DNA of 64,000 nucleotides from CAIKMD01 sp963803265 (lineage in GTDB: Bacteria > Pseudomonadota > Alphaproteobacteria > ATCC43930 > CGMCC-115725): positions 124,001 to 188,000 of the forward strand of contig CAWDLZ010000002.1 of NCBI GenBank assembly GCA_963803265.1. Direction: 5' to 3'. Below are positions 55,972-63,865 of the stretch, in pieces; position 1 is the stretch's first letter; each line of letters begins with the position of its first letter. The notes beneath the pieces are model-generated. The model made no database searches. It saw only the letters and a program-made list of their open reading frames with translations, and had not been told where the DNA came from. A program made the translations under genes and the position numbers.

Positions 55972-55979
55972 CAATGTTG

Positions 55980-56158
55980 ACCCCCATCTGACCCAACTGA
56001 TCGGCCGTTCCGACGAGGTTTTCGAGGCGGTCCTTCTTCTAGCTGGCCGCGAGAGGGTGCTAACAGCGAAGCTGGTGATCGATGCGAAGGACAAGCTGGT
56101 CGAGTTGTTGGAACTTGTGCGAACACTCGAGAGCGAGAATCCCGTGGGCGGCGCGTGA
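55980..56158 (+). other. Short open stretch of unknown origin
   Basis: After the MITE the plus strand encodes LIGRSDEVFEAVLLLAGRER, VLTAKLVIDAKDKLVELLEL before a stop at 56156. The text is helical and protein-like, but too short to place. It could be a gene end brought in by the surrounding rearrangements. Confidence 0.3.
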
Positions 56159-56186
56159 TGAAGTGCCGGCTAAGCCACAGCGGCTT

Positions 56187-56762
56187 TTACGGCTTACGAC
56201 CGGCTGATTGGCGCACGATTGATGCGAAAATCTTCAGACCTTGAGCTTCCAACGCCTGAAGATGCTCCTCTTTCGAAGGCTCTGTGCGACGCAGGTTGGC
56301 ACGTGCTGCGTCAACCACCGCGACCATTGTCTCTGGCTCCGCGCGGCAGAGTTCGCTCAGAAAGCTGTTTGGAGCACGCGCCGCAATTCCGTATTTGGTC
56401 AGCTCCGGAGCCGGGAAGTGGCGCAGGTTCCACGTGATGATGAGGGACGCGTGAGCCTCGATTGCCGCGGCAAGAACATGCCGGTCGTTTGGGTCGGGCA
56501 GTGAAAGGCCGTTAACGTGCCGCTCATACCGTGTAATGTCCGCTTTCGGCAATGCATCCTTCATGAGATCGCGGGTGACGAGCAATCGTTCGCGTGCAAT
56601 GCCCCTCCTGGTTACCAAGCTGCCAATCCACTCCTCGTGGATCGCATCGGTCCAGCGGGCAGCAACCAAGCCCTCGACTGCGACCTGGATCAGTAGGTTA
56701 CGAAGGTGAAACGGATAAAGGACGCAGGCATCGTAGACAACGACCGGAGGGTCAGAGGCCAT
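56187..56762 (-). CDS. PIN-domain protein, probable toxin ribonuclease
   Basis: The 191-residue protein has the PIN fold with an acidic Mg-binding site: VVVYDACVLYPFHLRN (Asp10), DAIHEEWIG (Glu near 43), LPDPNDRHVLAAAIEAHAS (Asp near 92-94) and LIITWNLRHFP. PIN toxins of VapC type cleave RNA. This longer form with a C-terminal helical tail is the type often paired with excisionase-like antitoxins. Its ATG lies inside the end of the antitoxin gene (11-base overlap), so translation is coupled. The RNA target is unknown. Confidence 0.88.
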   Translation of the reverse strand: MASDPPVVVYDACVLYPFHLRNLLIQVAVEGLVAARWTDAIHEEWIGSLVTRRGIARERLLVTRDLMKDALPKADITRYERHVNGLSLPDPNDRHVLAAAIEAHASLIITWNLRHFPAPELTKYGIAARAPNSFLSELCRAEPETMVAVVDAARANLRRTEPSKEEHLQALEAQGLKIFASIVRQSAGRKP

Positions 56763-57210
56763 GACGGGTCATGAGTTCCTCAGTGTCCGCCGCCAGTCGG
56801 TCGAGCGCCTCGCGTTGTTTGAGTTCATCGCGTCGAAGCTTCAGCACCTCGCTTAAGCTGCACCGCCGGTGCGCTCCCACGTAGCGAAATGGCAACCGGC
56901 CATCGTCCATGCGCCTGACCACCAAGGGGCGCGAGATGCCGAGAATTGCGGCCGCTTGCTCTGGGGACAGTTCGGCATCCTCCCTCAAGACGGCGACGCG
57001 TTCGCCTTTGACAAGTTTGGTCAGAGCATCCTTGATCAGCGCCAAGGCAGCCGCAGGCAGCGCGACAGTGTCGCAAGTGCCATCTGGATGGACAACGTTG
57101 ACCTCAACTCGGTCACGACCACTGGCCCGCACCAGCGCTTCCAGGCTCGTTTGCCCGCGACGACGGTCGCGCTTCGGCAAGATGTAAAACGCTAATACAT
57201 CGGTTGGCAT
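56752..57210 (-). CDS. Helix-turn-helix (excisionase-like) antitoxin
   Basis: The 152-residue protein has a helix-turn-helix near residues 85-110 (ELSPEQAAAILGISRPLVVRRMDDGRLPFRYVG), which is the excisionase/MerR-like fold. It is preceded by a basic and valine-rich region and followed by a helical C-terminus (LRRDELKQREALDRLAADTEEL). Upstream of the overlapping PIN gene it most likely neutralises that toxin and represses their shared promoter. ATG at 57210 is used. The promoter lies at about 57257-57285. Confidence 0.83.
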   Translation of the reverse strand: MPTDVLAFYILPKRDRRRGQTSLEALVRASGRDRVEVNVVHPDGTCDTVALPAAALALIKDALTKLVKGERVAVLREDAELSPEQAAAILGISRPLVVRRMDDGRLPFRYVGAHRRCSLSEVLKLRRDELKQREALDRLAADTEELMTRHGL

Positions 57211-57256
57211 GATGACCTCGGTGCAGCTGGACGCTCACCACTTAATGCATAACTGA

Positions 57257-57285
57257 AATATCTGAAAAGTAGGCGGGTTTGTCAA
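57257..57285 (-). promoter_or_regulatory. Sigma-70-type promoter of the PIN/HTH pair
   Basis: On the minus strand TTGACA (57285-57280) is a perfect -35 box, followed after 17 bases by GATATT (57262-57257), four of six matches to the -10 consensus. The antitoxin ATG is 47 bases downstream. AACTGAAATATCTGAAAA around the -10 box might be an operator half-site for the antitoxin. Confidence 0.55.
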
Positions 57286-57404
57286 GGTGCCGGCGCGACC
57301 GACAGCGGCCGCCCTTCAGATCGGCTACGGTCCGGTCGCGCTTGCGAATGGCGGCCAACTAAGTCATTGATCTACAACACAGAGAAGGTTGGAACCGAGT
57401 TCCT

Positions 57405-57740
57405 CTCCCTCCGCCACTACACCACGTCGGAATTTCTCCGTCGCTGCGCGAGACCCTCGAAAACCCCGGTATCTGCGCTGTTTTTTGAGAAGGCTCCGGA
57501 CCGTGCAACACGCCCACGGGACCAAATTCTTCTCTCTCGGGCCCACATTCTCCAAAGCTGAGAACCTCGACGAAACATTACGGATTTATATGGCGCTAAT
57601 TTTACGTTGTTATTTGGCCCAAGAAATCCGGACTTTTCGACATTGCATTTGCCTGCCGGGAGGCGGTGGGATCGGAATCGACAGTTGATTTCGTTGGCGG
57701 TTTTCCTCTCTCGGGTATGGCGCACCAGCTCCGCCCTCGA
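57405..57740 (+). repeat. Right copy of the tRNA-Ser 3' end and its downstream repeat
   Basis: CTCCCTCCGCCA at 57405-57416 is identical to the last 12 bases of tRNA-Ser (4663-4674). The roughly 320 bases that follow resemble those after the tRNA, with shared blocks GTCGGAATTTCTCCGTCG, TTTTTTGAGAA and CCCACATTCTCCAAA. The bases before 57405 do not rebuild a tRNA. This is what a site-specific integration event leaves at the far end. The distance is 52.7 kb. Confidence 0.7.
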
Positions 57741-57960
57741 ATTCGTCGGCTTCATCCACGAGGGCGTTCCGTGCAAGCTGAAACGACATCGGCTAGCGCC
57801 GCAGATCGCCGCCCGCGCGCAAGCGCATCGGGGACATGTCGAGCCGTCAGCGTCTCGTCGTCAGGCCCGCGGCCGACTGCACCGAAGGCGCTGCCTTCAG
57901 CGCCTTGCAACGGTTGATAAGACAGATAGAACTCCGCGATGCGCTCAGATCATCCGGAGG
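57741..57960. other. Intergenic stretch before the CoxL-S-M operon
   Basis: No supported gene is found. The promoter for the molybdenum hydroxylase operon is expected here; no clear boxes were seen. The exact start of that operon is uncertain because several frames are open through this stretch. Confidence 0.35.
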
Positions 57961-60250
57961 ATGGATATATCATGGCGGCAGCGAGTTCGAACCGAGACGG
58001 CCGTGGGTCGGCCGGTCAGACGGGTGGACGGAGTTGCCAAGGTCACCGGCCGCGCGCGCTATTCCGGCGATTTCGACGTGCCGGGCGCGGTCGTCGGCCG
58101 ATGTCTGCGCAGCCCGCATCCCAGTGCGCGCATCGTCTCGATCGACACGCGGCAGGCGAAGGCGCTGCCCGGCGTCCGCGCCGTGCTGACCGGCGCCGAT
58201 GTTCCCGATGTCCGCTATGGGCGCCTGTGCCGGGATTACCCAGTCCTCGCCCAGGGAGTTGTGCGCTTCGTCGGCGAGAAGGTGGCGGCGGTCGCCGCCG
58301 AACTCGGTCAACATCGCGGAGGCCGCACTCGAACTCATCGACGTTGAATACGAGGCGCTGCCGGCGGTCCTCAGTGCTGAAGACGCGATGCGGTCGGCCG
58401 CGCCCGTTATCCATCCGGAGCCCGTCGAGCTGATGCCCGGCGCCGTGGCCGGCGGCCATGGCGAGCTGCGCATGTACCCGCCCATTCCCAACGTGATCTC
58501 ACACCTGACGCTCAGGCACGGCGCCGCCGCGGGGGCGCTGGCCGGCGCGCACAGGGTGTTCGAACACAGTTTCACGGTACCCTCGGTCCACCAGGGCTAT
58601 ATCGAGCCGCATACCTGCGTCGTCTCGGTCGGCGCGGAAGGAATCGTCAACATCTGGGCCGCCAACAAGGGGCCGCATATCGCGCGCGCGCATATGGCGG
58701 TAGCGATCGGGGTGCCGGAAAACCGCCTCAGGTTCAATCCCGTCTATATCGGCGGCGATTTCGGCGGCAAAGGTTCACTGATGGACACGATCCTTTGCTA
58801 TTACCTCGCGCTCGCCGCGCGCCGGCCGGTCAAGATGGTAATGACCTCGTTCGAAGAGCTGACGGCGGGCAACCCGCGCCATTCCGCCAGCATCACGTTG
58901 CGCACGGGGCTCGACCGCGACGCGAAGATCGTCGGGATCGACGCGCGGATCGTCTTCAATGCCGGCGCCTATGCCGCCTTCATTCCGGGGCCCACCTTGC
59001 ACGGCTATAGCGAGCTCGCCGGCACATATCGCGTGCCGAACTGCACGATCGACGTGCTGCGCGTCTATACCAACACGGTGCCGCGCGGCCACATGCGCTC
59101 GCCGGGCGCGCCCCAGGTCGCGTTCGCCGTGGAAAGCCACATCGACATGATCGCGCATGAATTGCGGCTCGATCCGCTCGAGTTCCGTCGCCGCAACGCG
59201 ATCGTCGAGGGCGATCTGACGCCGCTTGGCGACCGGCGGCGCCATATGCGGTGCCGGGAAACGATCGATGCAGGCGCGCGCGCCTTCGGTTGGGACAAGC
59301 CCAAGGCGCCTGGCGTCGGGCGCGGTGTCTCGATCTACGAGCATCCGTCCGGCTCGTTCGGACGCTCGACCGTCCTTCTCACCATGGGCAATGACGGCCG
59401 GATCACGATTTTGCTTGGTGCGCCCGATCAGGGCACGGGGTTTCATACGATGGCGGCGCAGCTCGTCGCCGAGCATTTCGGTCTGTCCATGGCCGAGGTC
59501 GAGGTGGTGCAGGGCGATACGCTCTCGACCGATTTCGAGTCTGGCGCCGGCGGCCAGCGGCTCACGATGACGGCCGGGCAGGCGATTGCAGACGCCGCCG
59601 GCAAGATGAAAGAGGCTCTCACCGCGCTCGCGGCCGAGCGCCTCAATTGCGCGCCATCCGATGTCCGGATGGGCGCGGACGGATCGTTTTGCGCCTTCGA
59701 GACGACGGTCAACCTCAAGTCGCTCGTCGGCTGGGCCGCGTCCCGCGGCAAGGCGCCGTTCAGCGCCAAGGGCCAGAACACGGCCACTCAGCCCGACGTG
59801 ACGGGCTACGTCGCGCATTTCGCGGAAGTGGAGGTGGACCGCGAAACCGGGCAGGTGCGCTTGCGCCGCATGGTCACCGCGCATGATGTCGGCACGGTCA
59901 TCAACCCGATCCTGCACCAGGGGCAGATCGAAGGCGGCCTCGTCCAGGCGCTGGGCCAAGCGATGAGCGAGCAGATCGTCTTGAAGGAGGGCGCGGTGAT
60001 CACGGCGCATCTCGGCGACTACAAGCTGCCGACGTTCATGGATATCCCCGAGCTCGAAACCGTGCTGCTGCCGGGCGGCGCCGGTCCGGCGCCGTTCGAA
60101 ACCGCGGCGATCGGTGAGATGAGCAACGTGGCGGTTCCGGCGGCAATCACCAACGCGGTGTTCGACGCGGTGGGCGTGCGGCTCGTCGAACTGCCGGTGA
60201 GCGCGGAGAAAGTGCTCGATGGCATGAGCGAAAAGGCGCGCGCGGCATGA
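57961..60250 (+). CDS. Xanthine dehydrogenase-family molybdenum subunit (CoxL-like), one frameshift
   Basis: This catalytic subunit of about 762 residues has AVGRPVRRVDGVAKVTGRAR, FVGEKVAAVAAE, the SVHQGYIEPH segment, GGDFGGKGSLMDT, the cofactor loop GHMRSPGAPQVAFAVESHID, and IGEMSNVAVPAAITNAVFDA at the end. The frame shifts at about 58303 because of one extra base; the corrected join reads AAESVNIAEAALELIDVEYE. The loop and end differ from the copy at 53190, so the substrates probably differ. ATG 57961 is one of several possible starts. It overlaps the iron-sulfur subunit gene by ATGA, giving the classical L-S-M operon. Confidence 0.9.
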
Positions 60251-60708
60251 GAAGCTTGAAACTTACCGTCAACGGCAAGCCAGTCGTACGCGAGGTCGCG
60301 GACAACCGTCTCCTCGTCGATTTTCTGCGCGAGGATTTGAAGCTCACGGGCACCAAGGAGAGCTGCGGCGTCGGCGTGTGCGGCGCCTGCACAGTCCTTC
60401 TCGACGGCAATCCGATCAGCTCGTGTCTTGCCTTGGCCGTTCACGCCGACGGCGGCGCGGTCACGACGATCGAAGGCGTGGCCGAGGGCGACCGGCTGCA
60501 TCCGCTGCAGGAGGCCTTTCTTGCGCATGGTGGATTCCAATGCGGCATTTGTACCCCCGGACAGATCCTGGCGGCGAAGGCGCTGCTCGAGGCCAATCCG
60601 CATCCCACGCGGGCGGAAATCCAGTATTGGATGATGGGCAATCTCTGTCGCTGCACCGGCTATTACAAGATCATCGAATCGATTGCGGCTGCTGCCGGGG
60701 CGAAGTGA
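60247..60708 (+). CDS. [2Fe-2S] iron-sulfur subunit of the molybdenum hydroxylase (CoxS-like)
   Basis: The 153-residue protein has a plant-ferredoxin domain with Cys40, Cys45, Cys48 and Cys60 (CGVGVCGACTVLLDG...SSC), and a helical second domain with Cys99, Cys102, Cys134 and Cys136 (CGICTPG, NLCRCTGY). These bind two [2Fe-2S] clusters that pass electrons from the molybdenum site to FAD. Length and spacing are exactly those of the family. Its ATG overlaps the large subunit stop. It could also serve the partnerless large subunit at 53190. Confidence 0.96.
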   Translation: MRSLKLTVNGKPVVREVADNRLLVDFLREDLKLTGTKESCGVGVCGACTVLLDGNPISSCLALAVHADGGAVTTIEGVAEGDRLHPLQEAFLAHGGFQCGICTPGQILAAKALLEANPHPTRAEIQYWMMGNLCRCTGYYKIIESIAAAAGAK

Positions 60709-60709
60709 C

Positions 60710-61579
60710 ATGGTCCCCTTCACCTATCTCGAAGCATCGAGCCTCGATGAGACCTTGGAGCTCCTCGCGCAGCATGGCGACGAGGCGAAGCTCATCGCGG
60801 GCGGCACAGGCCTCGTCAACCTGATGAAGCAGCGGCTCGTGCGGCCCGGGTTCGTGATCGGTCTTCGTGCCCTCAAGCCGCTCGCCGGCATCGTTGAAGA
60901 TGGCGGTCTTAGGATCGGCGCGCTCGCCACCCTGCAGTCGCTCGTGGGTTCTCCCGCCGTCCGGCGCCACGCGCCGCTTCTGGCGGAAGCCTGCCGCCAC
61001 GTCGCGACCGTGCGGGTGCGGTCGATGGCGACACTCGGCGGCGCGGTCGCGCACGCCGATCCCAATCTCGATACACCGCCCGCTCTCATTGCGCTCGATG
61101 CGCAGATCGTCGCGCGCTCGGGGCGCGGCCAGCGCAAAATCCCGGTGGACCAGTTCTTCACGGGGTATTTCGAGACGGTGCTTGAACCCGACGAGATGGT
61201 GACCGAAATCCTGCTCCCGCCACAGCCCGCAGGGAGCGGGACGGCGTTCCTAAAGTTTCTGCCGGCGACGCAGGATGACTACGCCACCGTTTCCGTTGCA
61301 GCGCGGGTGGCACTCGGCGCGGACGGCGCGATCGCCGCCGCGCGCGTGGCCCTAGGCGCCGCCGCTACTGTGCCGGTGCGCGCTACGGCGGTGGAAGCGG
61401 CGCTTGCGGGCAGGACGGCCGACGCGAAGACTTTCCGCGATGCGGCGCTATTAGTGCTTGAAGCGATCGATCCGATCGCCGATTTCCGAGGGTCCGCGGA
61501 ATACAAGCGCAAGATGGCGATCGTGCATGTGCGCCGCGCGCTCGCGGAGGCTGTCGCGCACGCGCACCGGCTTACCTAA
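60710..61579 (+). CDS. FAD-binding subunit of the molybdenum hydroxylase (CoxM-like)
   Basis: The 289-residue protein is the medium subunit. The FAD pyrophosphate site is AKLIAGGTGLVNLMKQRL near residue 26, and the second motif TLGGAVAHADPNLDTPPAL near 107; the C-terminal CO-dehydrogenase flavoprotein domain follows (FLKFLPATQDDYATVSVAAR). It oxidises the iron-sulfur subunit and reduces an outside acceptor. ATG at 60710 lies one base after the preceding stop codon, so translation is coupled. Confidence 0.95.
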   Translation: MVPFTYLEASSLDETLELLAQHGDEAKLIAGGTGLVNLMKQRLVRPGFVIGLRALKPLAGIVEDGGLRIGALATLQSLVGSPAVRRHAPLLAEACRHVATVRVRSMATLGGAVAHADPNLDTPPALIALDAQIVARSGRGQRKIPVDQFFTGYFETVLEPDEMVTEILLPPQPAGSGTAFLKFLPATQDDYATVSVAARVALGADGAIAAARVALGAAATVPVRATAVEAALAGRTADAKTFRDAALLVLEAIDPIADFRGSAEYKRKMAIVHVRRALAEAVAHAHRLT

Positions 61580-61697
61580 AATCGCGAGGAGACTACGTCA
61601 ACCGTAACCGGACCGCTCGATGTGAATACGCGGCAAGCCATGACCCCTCGAAATTCAAGCTGATCAAGTGGTTACGATGCCGATCGGCGTCGAGAGG
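61580..61697. other. Short stretch between the operon and the IS3 element
   Basis: These 118 bases hold no gene. There is no strong terminator hairpin after coxM-like; transcription may run into the insertion sequence. Confidence 0.3.
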
Positions 61698-61778
61698 TGG
61701 CTCGGGAAAACTGAGCAGGTCGATAAGTGGAGTATCTGCCTGACGGGAGCCAAGATGGCTGGCCCAACAGGAGAGACG

Positions 61779-62090
61779 ATGAGCAGACGACCGCGCCGGA
61801 ACCACACACCGGCATTCAAATCGAAGGTAGCTTTGGCCGCGATCAAGGGCGAGCTGACGCTAGGCGATTTAGCACAGCAGTTCGACGTCCACCCCAATCA
61901 GATCACGCAGTGGAAGGCGCAACTGCTGGAAGGAGCTGCCGGGGTTTTCGGCCCCGAAGCCCGGCCCGGATCGAACGCGCCGCCCGTCGATGTGAAGTCT
62001 CTCCATGCCAAGATTGGGGAGTTGACGCTGGAGAACGATTTTTTAGAGGGAGCGCTCAGCAAGGCGGGTTTGCTGAGCGCAAAGCGATGA
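61779..62090 (+). CDS. IS3-family OrfA (transposase DNA-binding part)
   Basis: The 103-residue protein has a helix-turn-helix (FKSKVALAAIKGELTLGDLAQQFDVHPNQITQWKAQ) and a leucine-zipper-like helix (LHAKIGELTLENDFLEGAL). It binds the element ends. ATG at 61779 follows CAGGAGAGACG. It overlaps orfB by ATGA; in this family the two are usually also made as one protein by -1 ribosomal slippage, with a candidate site near GCAAAGCG before 62087. Confidence 0.88.
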   Translation: MSRRPRRNHTPAFKSKVALAAIKGELTLGDLAQQFDVHPNQITQWKAQLLEGAAGVFGPEARPGSNAPPVDVKSLHAKIGELTLENDFLEGALSKAGLLSAKR

Positions 62091-62914
62091 TCGACCGTCA
62101 GCACGGTCTGTCGATCAGCAGACAGGCGAAGGCCGTGAATATCAGCCGAGGCAGCATCTACTACCTGCCCCGAGCGGTTTCTGCGGCCGATCTCGCCGTC
62201 ATGCGCCGGATGGACGAACTGCATCTTGAATTGCCATTCGCGGGCAGCCGGATGTTGCGCGATCTCCTGAACGCGGAGGGCGTCGTTATCGGCCGTCGGC
62301 ATGTCGCGACGCTGATGAAGCGCATGGGAATCGAGGCGCTTTATCGTAAGCCCAATACCTCGAAGCCGGCACCGGGACACAAGATTTACCCCTATCTCCC
62401 GCGGAACTTGCCGATCATCAGGCCGAACCAGGTCTGGGCCATGGACATCACGTACATCCCAATGGCGCGCGGCTTCGTCTATCTTGCCGCCGTCGTCGAT
62501 TGGTTCAGCCGCCGGGTCCTCGCTTGGCGGCTGTCGATCACCATGGAAGCGGAGTTCTGCATCGCGGCGCTGGATGAAGCCCTGGCCCGTCACGGCAAGC
62601 CCGACATCTTCAATACGGATCAAGGCAGCCAGTTCACCAGCGGCGACTTCACCGGCGTTCTTCTCAAAGCCGGCATCGCCATCAGCATGGATGGCAAAGG
62701 ATCGTGGCGGGACAACGTGTTCGTCGAGCGCCTGTGGCGATCGGTCAAATACGAGGAGGTTTATCTGAAGGCCTACAACACTGTATCCGCGGCCCGCGCA
62801 TCGATCGGTAGTTACTTCGGCTTTTACAATAGCCGGAGACCCCATTCGAGCCTTGACCGGCAGACGCCCGATCAGGCCTACTTCAACCGGCTGCCGCAGA
62901 TCGCGGCAGCCTGA
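62087..62914 (+). CDS. IS3-family OrfB (DDE transposase catalytic part)
   Basis: The 275-residue protein has an N-terminal HTH_21-type region (MKRMGIEALYRKPNTSK) and the complete rve core: Asp in WAMDITYIPM, Asp in FNTDQGSQFTS, and Glu in FVERLWRSVKYEEVY, 35 residues later. It cuts and joins the element ends. The C-terminus FYNSRRPHSSLDRQTPDQAY is typical. It is intact, so the element could be active. Confidence 0.94.
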   Translation: MIDRQHGLSISRQAKAVNISRGSIYYLPRAVSAADLAVMRRMDELHLELPFAGSRMLRDLLNAEGVVIGRRHVATLMKRMGIEALYRKPNTSKPAPGHKIYPYLPRNLPIIRPNQVWAMDITYIPMARGFVYLAAVVDWFSRRVLAWRLSITMEAEFCIAALDEALARHGKPDIFNTDQGSQFTSGDFTGVLLKAGIAISMDGKGSWRDNVFVERLWRSVKYEEVYLKAYNTVSAARASIGSYFGFYNSRRPHSSLDRQTPDQAYFNRLPQIAAA

Positions 62915-62989
62915 ACCCGGCAAATGTTCCACTTATCAATCCGGGAAATCTGTTCAAACAAACCGAGCCAGCTCTGAAGGACCCGCGGG

Positions 62990-63364
62990 TCATAGGGCTT
63001 TCATCCGAGCCAGCAAGCGATCGGTCGCATGACGGAAGCGCTCGCTCGCGAGCCTTAGCTGTTCGATCTGGCGCACGCCGTGAAGCACCGTCGTATGATC
63101 GCGCCCCTCCAAATCCCGACCGATGGACGGCAGCGATTGCGAGCCTCCGCGGTGAGCCAGCCACATCGCGATCTGGCGTGGTCTTGCCACGCGGCGGCAA
63201 GGATCGCGTGCGGTTATTTCGGCAACGGGCACTCGGTAGAAATCAGAGACAATCGTCAGCGCGACCGCGATAGGTGCAACGCGCGCCGGCATGGCCAATT
63301 GTTTCACGTGGGTCAATCCGTCCACAGGCTTACCTCTCATAAGTCGGGCCGCGCCAATCGACAC
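62990..63364 (-). CDS. Stand-alone DnaA domain IV protein (second copy)
   Basis: The 124-residue protein differs from the copy at 25758-26132 at only a handful of residues near its N-terminus. The DNA-contacting part (RPRQIAMWLAHR, GRDHTTVLHGVRQIE) is identical. The reading frame is intact although the neighbouring primase is broken. This suggests that the duplication is recent, or that the protein is still useful. Confidence 0.88.
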   Translation of the reverse strand: MSIGAARLMRGKPVDGLTHVKQLAMPARVAPIAVALTIVSDFYRVPVAEITARDPCRRVARPRQIAMWLAHRGGSQSLPSIGRDLEGRDHTTVLHGVRQIEQLRLASERFRHATDRLLARMKAL

Positions 63365-63381
63365 GAGTCGCTGGCCGGCAG

Positions 63382-63473
63382 TGACAGATGGTGACGGATG
63401 CTAGGATTATGTTCTTATGCGCGCGTGTGCGCGCGCGTAACGTACTAATCTGCGGGACTGTCACCATCTGTCA
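63382..63473. promoter_or_regulatory. Second copy of the inverted repeat and alternating GC/GT tract
   Basis: TGACAGATGGTGAC at 63382-63395 and GTCACCATCTGTCA at 63460-63473 flank the same alternating tract as at 26150-26241. Both arms and the tract are unchanged between copies although nearby bases vary, which is mild evidence that they matter. Confidence 0.5.
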
Positions 63474-63862
63474 CTTCCGGGTCAGAGGTTGAGATTTTCA
63501 CGCCGCTACCGTCGAAGCCGCGTGTCCCTCCGGCGCCACGCTTGGGGACGAAACCGCGATCCTGCAATGCTTGGGATAAATGCTTACGGCTGCCGACGTA
63601 TTCGCTGCCGCGTTCGGCCCAGCGCTTCCAGCTGGCGAATAGATCGGCCACCGTGGCATAGAAGCCGGTCCTGACGTTACAGCATTCGTCGATCCATTGG
63701 CCCAGAACGTCTTCGGCTTCGATGTAAACATCCGTGGCGTTGCGGACGGCTTCGGGCTGGGCGAGAACCTTCGCCCTGGGCGAATCGCTTCACCGACGCC
63801 ACGAAGCGCAGGCCTGTGGTTGCCCGCAATTACGATCTTGAATTGAGGCAGGTATTCGACTG
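63445..63862 (-). pseudogene. Truncated copy of the phage primase gene
   Basis: The C-terminal part of the SF3 primase gene is present (FYATVADLFASWKRWA, SRKHLSQALQDRGFVPKRG, stop at 63445). An internal deletion near 63779 removes about 130 bases. Upstream of 63862 the helicase core is absent and unrelated sequence follows. It cannot encode an active primase. Confidence 0.8.
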
Positions 63863-63865
63863 CCG

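Larger units (their letters stand above)
61698..62970 (+). mobile_element. IS3-family insertion sequence
   Basis: The element is about 1.27 kb and carries overlapping orfA and orfB. The left end TGGCTCGG (61698-61705) is complementary to CCGAGCCA at 62963-62970, and inner blocks GATAAGTGGA near 61719 and TCCACTTATC-like TTCCACTTATC near 62928 also pair. No target duplication was evident. Its right end coincides with the left edge of the second replication-module copy, which suggests it took part in that rearrangement. Confidence 0.8.
62976..63860 (-). repeat. Second copy of the DnaA-domain/primase segment
   Basis: This copy matches 25744-26755 in the same orientation, with few substitutions and no indel from 62976 to 63760. 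At about 63779 some 130 bases of the primase gene are missing, and the match ends near 63860. It begins six bases after the IS3 right end. Confidence 0.9.

Noticed and set aside
57361..57420. A second tRNA-Ser gene at 57.4 kb
   Set aside because: Only the last 12 bases and a vague T-arm-like part are present. No anticodon arm, D arm or 5' acceptor strand can be built.
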